Assembly: GCF_003205515.1 (NCBI RefSeq)
Contig: NZ_KZ826486.1
Span: forward strand, 124,001-188,000
Direction: 5' to 3'
Source of the DNA: Litorivita pollutaquae
GTDB lineage: Bacteria > Pseudomonadota > Alphaproteobacteria > Rhodobacterales > Rhodobacteraceae
DNA length: 64,000 bases
Position numbers and translations under genes: made by a program. The notes under the pieces were generated by a model, which had not been told where the DNA came from, made no database searches, and saw only the letters and a program-made list of their open reading frames with translations. Shown one piece after another: positions 1-7,125 of the stretch (positions within the stretch are counted from its first letter, which is position 1; every line of letters starts with the position of its first letter).

Positions 1-791
1 GTGTTGATCACAATCGCATCCAGCCCCCCCGCCGCGATTTCGGCATCCCATGCTTCGATATTGGCGCGGGCGGCGGCGTGGCTTTCCTTCTCTTTGCCCA
101 TGTGGTGCGTCAACGCCCCGCAGCATCCCGCGCCCTTGGCAACAACCACCTCGCATCCCAGACGGGTCAAAAGCCGGATCGTCGCATCATTGATATCGGT
201 GTTGAGCGCCTTTTGCGCGCAGCCCGTCATCAGGGCCACCCGCATTTTACGCGGGGCCTGCGGCGCAAAGCGTTGCGGATCGTCATTGCGGCTAACCGGC
301 GGGATATGTTTGGGCGCCATGGCAATCATCGCGCGCAATCGCGCATCCGGCATCGCCCATGCAAAAGGCCGCGCGATTTTTGCCCCCAACAACGCCAGAC
401 GAAACCGTGTGGGATAGGGCAGGATGCGCGCCAAAATCCACCTGAGCGCCCGATCCGAAAACGGGCGTTTGTAGCGCTCTTCGATATAGGCGCGGGCATG
501 ATCAACCAAATGCATATAATGCACCCCCGATGGGCAGGTCGTCATGCAAGCCAGACAGCTCAAACAACGATCAATATGCCCGACGGTTTTGGCATCCGGC
601 TGCCGCTCGTTTTCGAGCATATCTTTGATCAGGTAAATCCGCCCGCGCGGGCTGTCCAATTCGTCGCCCAGCACTTGATAGGTCGGGCAAGTCGCAGTGC
701 AAAACCCGCAATGCACGCAGGCGCGCAGAATTTCATTGGCGCGCGCGGTGGCGGGATTTTCAAGCTGTTTGGGGGTGAATTCAGTGCGCAT
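1..791 (-). CDS. glcF: glycolate oxidase iron-sulfur subunit GlcF (partial, 3' end outside window)
   Basis: Iron-sulfur subunit of membrane-associated glycolate oxidase, which passes electrons from glycolate (oxidised by GlcD/GlcE) to the respiratory chain. Reading the minus strand from ATG at 791 gives a protein with two ferredoxin-type Cys motifs, Cys25-28-31-35 and Cys76-79-82-86, each followed by Pro as in two [4Fe-4S] clusters. A CCG-type motif (GAGCCGALTHH) of the cysteine-rich domain follows. The gene runs off the left edge with about 263 codons visible. It starts 2 bases after the stop of the preceding small membrane gene, so it belongs to the glcD-glcE-X-glcF operon. Confidence 0.95.
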   Translation of the reverse strand, partial: MRTEFTPKQLENPATARANEILRACVHCGFCTATCPTYQVLGDELDSPRGRIYLIKDMLENERQPDAKTVGHIDRCLSCLACMTTCPSGVHYMHLVDHARAYIEERYKRPFSDRALRWILARILPYPTRFRLALLGAKIARPFAWAMPDARLRAMIAMAPKHIPPVSRNDDPQRFAPQAPRKMRVALMTGCAQKALNTDINDATIRLLTRLGCEVVVAKGAGCCGALTHHMGKEKESHAAARANIEAWDAEIAAGGLDAIVIN

Positions 792-793
792 CG

Positions 794-1132
794 TTATAGG
801 GCCACCATTCTTGCAAGATAAAATCCGAACCACGGCAATGTGGTCGCCATCGCGCCAAGCGCATAGATCACCCGCGCCGATGACGGCAGGCGTGTGCGCA
901 GGGCCTGCACCAACAAGGTCACCGCCGCGATCCACGCCAGCCACAACATCACCAATGTGGCGATTTGAGCCGTTTGCCCCGCAGCGCGCCCCATCAGGAT
1001 CGACGCCGCAAGGGTCAGCCCCGCCGCCATCGTCCCCAATGACCAAAGCGCCACGCGTCCGCGCGATCGCCGCGCCAGCACAAAAAACACCGCCGGTCCG
1101 GCAACAAACGCGATGAGAAAAGACAGCAGCAT
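794..1132 (-). CDS. small four-helix membrane protein between glcE and glcF
   Basis: I do not recognise a named family. The 112-residue product is almost entirely hydrophobic, with about four predicted transmembrane segments (roughly residues 1-18, 27-47, 55-77, 86-108) and an Arg-rich cytoplasmic-type loop near residue 22. Its start codon overlaps the glcE stop (TAATG), and it ends 2 bases before glcF, so it is translated within the glycolate oxidase operon. By position it could help anchor or assemble the peripheral GlcDEF complex at the membrane, but that is inference only. Confidence 0.75.
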   Translation of the reverse strand: MLLSFLIAFVAGPAVFFVLARRSRGRVALWSLGTMAAGLTLAASILMGRAAGQTAQIATLVMLWLAWIAAVTLLVQALRTRLPSSARVIYALGAMATTLPWFGFYLARMVAL

Positions 1133-2259
1133 TATCCCATCAGCCCCGCGTTCAATATGCCGCGCGGGTCAAACTTGCGCCGCAAGGCTGCGCTCAGCCG
1201 TGCAACACCCACCGATTCGGGTTGAAAGCGGGGCAAATCCATCGGTGCAGCACTGTGGATCAAGGTCACATGCCCTCGCATTTGGGCCGCAAGGGTTTGC
1301 AACGCAGAGTGCAAACCTGCAGCGCTGGCCATCGGCGCGCCGATCCAGATACGCCCGCCGCTCCAATCCATATGCGCAGAGGCATTTGCGCCATCCGGCA
1401 GTTGGCGGATCTGGGTCAGAAACTTCGGCGCGTCGCTGGGTCTCAGCGCGACACGCCACAGCGTTTGCGCATCCTCCATCACCGACAGATCACGCAGACC
1501 CGCCCAGATATCGCCGTCGCAGGCAACCACCGCGCCATAGTCGTGCAGTGCCGCGCGCAACGCCTTTGCGCGATAGGCAACCGAATCTTCAAACCCCTCG
1601 ACGCGCACGAATGTCCGCCCGCCCTGTGCATCCAGATGCGCCGCAGCAGACACATCATAAGGCGTGCCCATCGCCGCCGACATCGCCGCAACCGCCCGCG
1701 TTGCATCAAGCCCCTTGATCTCCAGCGTTGCAGTGGCTTCGGGCTGCGGCAAGGTTTTAAGGCTGACCTCGCTGAGCACGCCCAATGTGCCATAGGCCCC
1801 CGCCATGAGTTTCACCAAATCATAGCCGGTGACATTTTTCATCACGCGGCCGCCGTTTTTGACGATCCGCCCCGCCCCGTCGACAAACCGCACCCCGAGC
1901 AGAAAATCACGCGCCGCGCCGACCTGCACGCGGCGCGGACCGCTGGCATTGCTGGCAAAGACCCCGCCGATGGTCGAGGCACCCGAAGCCCCCGTCACAA
2001 CAGACAGATCATAGGGCTCAAACGCCAACATTTGCCCTTCGGCCTCAAGCGCCGCTTCGATCTCGGTCAGGGGCGTGCCCGCACCCGCAACCATGGTCAA
2101 AGCCCCCGGATCGTAGAGGCTGATCCCGCAAAGCCCCCGCGTTGACAAAACCTCGCCTGCGACCTGCATTCCGCGCGTACCGCCGCCTTGCACCGCCAAT
2201 CCCCCGCTCGCATCGCGGATGGCTTCGGCAAGCTGCGCGTCGCTGTCGGGCCGCATCAT
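1132..2259 (-). CDS. glcE: glycolate oxidase FAD-binding subunit GlcE
   Basis: FAD-binding subunit of glycolate oxidase (glycolate to glyoxylate). The N-terminal half is a PCMH/FAD_binding_4 domain: a GGGTRG-type nucleotide loop near residue 27, then SGASTIGGVFASNASG and a GGRVMKNVTGYDL segment typical of GlcE. About 375 residues, the usual size. I chose the ATG that overlaps the glcD stop (ATGA); the upstream in-frame start would add 20 residues lying inside glcD. The stop overlaps the next gene (TAATG). Sits between GlcD and the small membrane protein in one operon. Confidence 0.95.
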   Translation of the reverse strand: MMRPDSDAQLAEAIRDASGGLAVQGGGTRGMQVAGEVLSTRGLCGISLYDPGALTMVAGAGTPLTEIEAALEAEGQMLAFEPYDLSVVTGASGASTIGGVFASNASGPRRVQVGAARDFLLGVRFVDGAGRIVKNGGRVMKNVTGYDLVKLMAGAYGTLGVLSEVSLKTLPQPEATATLEIKGLDATRAVAAMSAAMGTPYDVSAAAHLDAQGGRTFVRVEGFEDSVAYRAKALRAALHDYGAVVACDGDIWAGLRDLSVMEDAQTLWRVALRPSDAPKFLTQIRQLPDGANASAHMDWSGGRIWIGAPMASAAGLHSALQTLAAQMRGHVTLIHSAAPMDLPRFQPESVGVARLSAALRRKFDPRGILNAGLMG

Positions 2260-3689
2260 CGGCCGCGCCTTGCATCCGAGGCGGACAACGGAAACACCTT
2301 GGCCGAGTTGAGCAACCACTTGGGGTCGAACACATCCTTGATCCGCATCTGCGCCTCCAAATCCGCATCGCTGTATTGATGGCCCATAAGGTCGCGTTTT
2401 TCGACACCGACGCCATGTTCACCGGTCAGGCAACCGCCGACCTCAACGCAAAGCTTGAGGATATCGGCGCCCATGGCCTCGCATTTCTCCAAATCACCGT
2501 CCTTGTTGGCATCAAACAAAATCAGCGGATGCATATTGCCGTCGCCTGCATGAAACACATTGCCGACGCCAAGCCCGTATTGATCCGACAATTCGCCAAT
2601 CCGGCGCAAAACATAGGGCAATTCCGACACGGGGATCGTCCCGTCCAGACACATGTAATCGTTGATCTGCCCCATGGCGCCAAAGGCCGATTTGCGGCCG
2701 AGCCATATGCGCGCGCTTTCCTCGGCTGATTTGCTTTCGCGCAACTCCACCGGATTGTGCCGCTTGGCGATTTCGATGATCCGCGCCAGTTGTGCGTCAA
2801 TTTCGGCTTCCGATCCTTCGACCTCGATAATCAAAAGCGCCTCGCAATCGGGGTATCCGGCCTTGGCGAAAGCTTCAGTCGCGCGAATGCAGGGGCGGTC
2901 CATGAATTCAATCGCCACGGGTAGAACACCGGCCTTGATGATGTCCGACACGCAGGCTCCCGCGACCTCGTTGCTGTCATACCCGATCAGAACCGGCCGT
3001 GCGCCTTCGGGTTTGGGCAAGATGCGCAAGGTTGCTTCAGTCACCACCCCGAGTTGCCCTTCGGAGCCGCAAATCACCCCCAGCAAATCCAATCCGCCCG
3101 CATCAAGATATCCGCCGCCGATCTCAATGATCTCGCCATCCATCATCACCATGGTCACGCCCATCAGGTTGTTCGTCGTCACACCGTATTTGAGGCAATG
3201 CGCCCCGCCGGAGTTCATCGCAATATTGCCCGCGATGGCACAGGCAAGTTGGCTCGACGGGTCGGGGGCGTAGAAAAAACCGTCTTGTTCCACCGCGCCG
3301 GTGACGCTCAAATTCGTGCGTCCGGTTTGGACGCGGATCAAGCGATTGGCGTAATCGGTTTCAAGCACATCATTCATCCGCGCCACGCCCAAAATCACAC
3401 TGTCCGCCGTGGGCAAAGCCCCCCCCGCCAAAGACGTGCCCGCCCCGCGCGGCACCACCGGTACGCCCATCTCGTGACAGATCTTCAACGCCGCCGAAAC
3501 CTCGGCAGTTGTGCCGGGCAAAATCGCCACCAGAGGCGCGCATTTATAGGCCGTGAGCGCGTCACATTCATAGGCGCGCGTCTCCATCGGGTCATCAATC
3601 ACCGCGCCCTCGGGCAGAACCGCGCGCAACCGCACCACCAAATCACGTTTCGAAGCCAAAACCGCAGGATCGACATCGGGCATTTGCAT
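2256..3689 (-). CDS. glcD: glycolate oxidase catalytic subunit GlcD
   Basis: FAD-linked oxidase that oxidises glycolate (also D-lactate in some homologues). About 477 residues, with FAD_binding_4 at about 55-190 (PRGAGTSLAGGA, then AGNIAMNSGGAHCLKYG) and a C-terminal FAD-oxidase domain ending in the conserved GEHGVGVEKR segment. I start it at the ATG at 3689 because AGGAGG lies 9 bases upstream; the longer reading adds 16 unconserved residues. First gene of glcDEF. The spacer upstream holds a perfect inverted repeat that may be its operator. Confidence 0.96.
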   Translation of the reverse strand: MQMPDVDPAVLASKRDLVVRLRAVLPEGAVIDDPMETRAYECDALTAYKCAPLVAILPGTTAEVSAALKICHEMGVPVVPRGAGTSLAGGALPTADSVILGVARMNDVLETDYANRLIRVQTGRTNLSVTGAVEQDGFFYAPDPSSQLACAIAGNIAMNSGGAHCLKYGVTTNNLMGVTMVMMDGEIIEIGGGYLDAGGLDLLGVICGSEGQLGVVTEATLRILPKPEGARPVLIGYDSNEVAGACVSDIIKAGVLPVAIEFMDRPCIRATEAFAKAGYPDCEALLIIEVEGSEAEIDAQLARIIEIAKRHNPVELRESKSAEESARIWLGRKSAFGAMGQINDYMCLDGTIPVSELPYVLRRIGELSDQYGLGVGNVFHAGDGNMHPLILFDANKDGDLEKCEAMGADILKLCVEVGGCLTGEHGVGVEKRDLMGHQYSDADLEAQMRIKDVFDPKWLLNSAKVFPLSASDARRGR

Positions 3690-3787
3690 CGGCAGGCTCC
3701 TCCTGAGATCCGCATCACAACCTTGCCAGAAAGACATTTACAGCCGCAAGGGGGCGTAGGCCCGCAGCCACCGGCACATATGGGACT

Positions 3788-3810
3788 ATTGGTAAGTTTA
3801 TATTACCAAT
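3788..3810. promoter_or_regulatory. inverted repeat upstream of glcD, candidate operator
   Basis: ATTGGTAA and TTACCAAT form a perfect 8-base inverted repeat separated by 7 bases. It lies in the divergent spacer between glcD (minus) and the DUF599 gene (plus). The half-site TTGGT/ACCAA resembles those of FCD-type GntR regulators (GlcC, LldR, PdhR), but those operators normally have a 3-base centre, so the match is only partial. No regulator gene is adjacent. Confidence 0.5.
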
Positions 3811-3853
3811 ATTGCCGCATGACAAGAGCCCGCACCACAGGCTATGACACAGT

Positions 3854-4594
3854 ATGAACTGGACAGACCGCCTCTCGCTTTTTGCCCCGATCGATTATTT
3901 CGCCGTCTGCGTGCTCTTTCTGGTGTGGATGTTGATCGGTTGGCGCATTGAACACCCATCCAGAACGCGCCCTTCTGTGTCCGTTCTCATGGCGCAATAC
4001 CGCCGCGAGTGGATGCGCCAATTGGTGACGCGCCAGCCGCGTATTTTCGATGCACAAACGCTTGCCACCCTGCGCGAAGGCACGTCGTTTTTCGCCTCGG
4101 CGGTGATGATTGCCATTGGCGGCGGTCTGGCGATAATTGGCAATTCCGAGCGCCTCGTCGGGGTCGCAAATGATCTCACGCTAGAAAGTGATCCGGCCAT
4201 TGTTTGGGAAATCAAGCTGATGGTAACGCTGGTGTTTCTTGCCAATGCATTTTTTAAATTCGTCTGGTCGCATCGCCTGTTCGGCTATTGTCTCGTGCTC
4301 ATGGCCGCCGTGCCCAATGATACGGCAGACGCCAATGCCTTGCCCCGCGCCGCCAAAGCCGCCGAGATCAATATCACCGCCGCGCGCGGGTTCAATCGCG
4401 GACTGCGGTCGATCTATTTTGCCCTTGGCACGACTGCTTGGCTGTTGGGTGCCTACGCCCTTCTGGCGGCGACGATCTTCACAGTTTTGGTGCTGTGGCG
4501 GCGTGAGTTCGCTTCGCATTCCCGCGCGGCCGTCATGGGCGACAGTGACGGCATGGGCCATGCTGCACATTCAAAAAACCACACTACATCGTGA
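3854..4594 (+). CDS. DUF599 family membrane protein
   Basis: Integral membrane protein of 246 residues matching what I know of DUF599: an N-terminal segment with DYFAV, about four transmembrane helices (near 15-32, 80-100, 118-150, 190-215) and a conserved central SRTRPS / NDTADANALPRAAK stretch. The function of the family is unknown. It stands alone, divergent from glcD, with a 36-base gap to the next plus-strand gene. The last 25 residues are His-, Ser- and Asp-rich and look disordered. Confidence 0.85.
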   Translation: MNWTDRLSLFAPIDYFAVCVLFLVWMLIGWRIEHPSRTRPSVSVLMAQYRREWMRQLVTRQPRIFDAQTLATLREGTSFFASAVMIAIGGGLAIIGNSERLVGVANDLTLESDPAIVWEIKLMVTLVFLANAFFKFVWSHRLFGYCLVLMAAVPNDTADANALPRAAKAAEINITAARGFNRGLRSIYFALGTTAWLLGAYALLAATIFTVLVLWRREFASHSRAAVMGDSDGMGHAAHSKNHTTS

Positions 4595-4630
4595 TCTCCC
4601 GCGCGGCACAAATCTACTAGGCTGCCCCCT

Positions 4631-5020
4631 ATGAAGAATGACACCCCCCGCCTTGGCCTATGCGCCTTACCGTCTTTTGTAATCGCTCTGTCGACATGGG
4701 CTGGCGCGGCGTGGGCCGATCCGCCCGACATCACCTCGGTCACCGCCCAGCGCAGCGCCGCGATGGGGTGGCGGTTCGACGTTACCCTATCGCATCCCGA
4801 TACCGGATGGGACCATTACGCCAATGGGTGGCAGGTCGAATTGGCGGATGGCACCGTGCTTGGCGCACGCGAACTGCACCACCCGCACGTGGATGAACAG
4901 CCCTTCACTCGCAGCCTTTCAAGCGTCATGCTGCCTGATGGCACGCGGCAGGTGTTCATTCGCGCACATTGTTCAAAAGACGACCATAGTGTAGCGGTCG
5001 CGGTAGAAGTTGCTCCCTAA
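4631..5020 (+). CDS. small exported protein of unknown function
   Basis: 129 residues with a clear Sec signal peptide (hydrophobic stretch about 8-25, cleavage probably after AWA at residue 29). The mature part is rich in Trp, His and Asp (SHPDTGWDHYANGW, HHPH) and has the look of a single beta-sandwich domain. One Cys remains near the C-terminus. I do not recognise a named family. The start ATG lies 36 bases after the DUF599 stop, so cotranscription is possible. It converges with the large membrane gene on the other strand, 6 bases away. Confidence 0.75.
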   Translation: MKNDTPRLGLCALPSFVIALSTWAGAAWADPPDITSVTAQRSAAMGWRFDVTLSHPDTGWDHYANGWQVELADGTVLGARELHHPHVDEQPFTRSLSSVMLPDGTRQVFIRAHCSKDDHSVAVAVEVAP

Positions 5021-5026
5021 ACCGCC

Positions 5027-7117
5027 CTATCGCCGTCCTTCGCGCAGCCATCCGGCAAGGATCAACCCCGAAGCCATGAGCAGCACAAGCCAAACCGGCA
5101 GCAGCGGAATTTGCTTAAGCGACAGGGTCTCATAGGCCCCGCGTGGCGTCAGTCCGATCCATCCACGCCCCGCCGCAGGCCGCCCTGTCCGCACTTCGCG
5201 CACCATCGGAAGCCCATCGGACAGACGCAAAATGCCGCCGCGCTGCGCGGCAATCACCGGCGCAAGCGCCTCGCCCGTAGCAATGGTTTCCTCGAATTCC
5301 TTTGGTGCGGCCGGGCCAAGCCCGGCAACGATGCTCAAATCCCCCTCACTGATCCGGTAAAGCCCGATCTCCGGCCCCTCATAGACCGCCTCAAACCGCC
5401 CCTCGGCGCTTTGCGTCAAGGGCACCTCGACCTCGTCCCCGGACGGGGTGACCACCACCGCCGGGCCAACGCGCTCGCCCAAGGTCCGCCGGACAATCCG
5501 CAAGCTTTGCCCTTCGGCATCCGCGACAAGCGCTTCTTCCTCAAGCTCGGGCTCTTTCATCATCCAATGCGCCAACCGTTTCAGCAATCCGGCCTGTGGC
5601 CCGCCGCCTTCGAATCCCCGATCCCAAAGCCATGCCTGATCCGACGCCAAAAGCGCCACACGGCCTTCGCCCACACGGTCAAGAACCAGCAACGGCCGAT
5701 CTTCGACGCCGCTCATCACCGTGGTGCCGGACAAAGCCTCGACCTCGACCTGCCGAAGCCAGCGCCCCCAAGGCGCGGTTTCCTCGCTTACCTCACGGCC
5801 CTCGGCCCGCTGGTGCTCTGCGGCATCCTTGATCAACCCCGCAGTCACCGGATGACGCGCGCCAATCTCGGTCACGGTGGGCAGATACCCCTGCTCGATC
5901 ACGCGCGCCGAAGGTCGTGCCGGCACGATCGGCGCCAAGGGGGATCGATAAATGCTGTCAGCACTGGCAAAATCCGGCCCCGCCGCAATCAATACTGCGC
6001 CGCCGCGTCGCACATAATTGGCAACGTTCTCAAGATACAGTGATGGCAACAATCCGCGCCGTTTGTAGCGGTCGAAAATAATCAAATCAAAATCATCGAC
6101 CTTTTCCAAAAACAGCTCGCGCGTTGGAAAGGCAATGAGAGACAATTCCGCCACCGGCACCCCATCTTGTTTTTCCATCGGACGCAGAATGGTGAAATGC
6201 ACGAGATCGACAGAGCTGTCTGATTTTAACAGATTGCGCCATGTGCGTCCGCCCGGATGCGGCTCTCCGCTGACCAGCAGCACCCGCAAACGATCCCGCA
6301 TGCCGTTGATCTGCACAAGCGCGGCATTGTTGCGCGCCGTCAATTCGCCCGCCACTTCGGGGACCGAAAAACGGATCACATTGCGTCCGCCGTGTTCCAA
6401 TGTGATCGGCAATTCGATTGCCTGTCCAATCGGCAGGGAAAACCGTTGCGGGGCGGCCCCATCGACAGCAATATCCAACGGTGCCGAGCGCGCGCCTTCG
6501 GGCGCCGCGCCGCTGTCTTCGATCCGCAGTTTCAACGTCACCGGCTCGCCCAAAATCGCAAATGCTGGCGCGGCCTCGACAATCAGCCGGCGATCCCAAT
6601 CGTCAGGCCTGCCTGACAACAACACATGCATCGGGGCGGGCAATTCCGGCGCACGGTCCAAATCATGCACCCTCCCGTCCGACAGCGCCACAATCCCGGC
6701 AATACGTCCGCGCGGCTCTTCGGCCAAGGCCTCCGCCAATGCGCTCATCAACCGGGTGCCCTCGTCGCCTTGCCCGTCCGGCACGGTGATCCGCCGCACC
6801 TCGGTATTGCCACGCGCCGCAAGCCGCGCCGCCAGTTCATCCGCCGCCGCAGAGGTCTGCGCGGCCCGATCTGCTAGATTTTGACTGGCGCTGTCATCTT
6901 CGAGCAACAGCACAATATCGGTGAGCGCCGCGCGATCCTCGCTTTGCATCACCGGCCCGGTGAGCGCCGCCAAGATCACCGCAGCGCCCGTCCCGCGCAA
7001 CGCCCATCCGGCCAAGCCGCGCCAAAGCGCCAAAACAACAATGCCCCCGCTCAGGAGCGCCAAAAACACGATCAAGGCCCAAGGCACCAGAGGATCAAAC
7101 AGAATAGTTGTGGTCAT
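5027..7117 (-). CDS. membrane-anchored protein with amidotransferase-like fold, last gene of moxR operon
   Basis: About 696 residues: two N-terminal transmembrane helices (about 10-30 and 37-57), a large periplasmic part and one C-terminal helix ending in Arg-rich sequence. The middle (about 285-400) has the strand-helix pattern of the class I glutamine amidotransferase-like domain (LLVSGEPHPG near 292, then RRGGAVLIAAGPDFA), but no catalytic Cys-His-Glu set that I can assign. The N-terminal part is vWA-like. I chose ATG 7117 because GAGG lies 6 bases upstream; ATG 7129, which overlaps the previous stop, is the alternative. Always accompanies MoxR/DUF58/DUF4159 genes in related bacteria. Exact role unknown. 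Confidence 0.85.
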   Translation of the reverse strand: MTTTILFDPLVPWALIVFLALLSGGIVVLALWRGLAGWALRGTGAAVILAALTGPVMQSEDRAALTDIVLLLEDDSASQNLADRAAQTSAAADELAARLAARGNTEVRRITVPDGQGDEGTRLMSALAEALAEEPRGRIAGIVALSDGRVHDLDRAPELPAPMHVLLSGRPDDWDRRLIVEAAPAFAILGEPVTLKLRIEDSGAAPEGARSAPLDIAVDGAAPQRFSLPIGQAIELPITLEHGGRNVIRFSVPEVAGELTARNNAALVQINGMRDRLRVLLVSGEPHPGGRTWRNLLKSDSSVDLVHFTILRPMEKQDGVPVAELSLIAFPTRELFLEKVDDFDLIIFDRYKRRGLLPSLYLENVANYVRRGGAVLIAAGPDFASADSIYRSPLAPIVPARPSARVIEQGYLPTVTEIGARHPVTAGLIKDAAEHQRAEGREVSEETAPWGRWLRQVEVEALSGTTVMSGVEDRPLLVLDRVGEGRVALLASDQAWLWDRGFEGGGPQAGLLKRLAHWMMKEPELEEEALVADAEGQSLRIVRRTLGERVGPAVVVTPSGDEVEVPLTQSAEGRFEAVYEGPEIGLYRISEGDLSIVAGLGPAAPKEFEETIATGEALAPVIAAQRGGILRLSDGLPMVREVRTGRPAAGRGWIGLTPRGAYETLSLKQIPLLPVWLVLLMASGLILAGWLREGRR

Positions 7118-7125
7118 GCCGCCCC

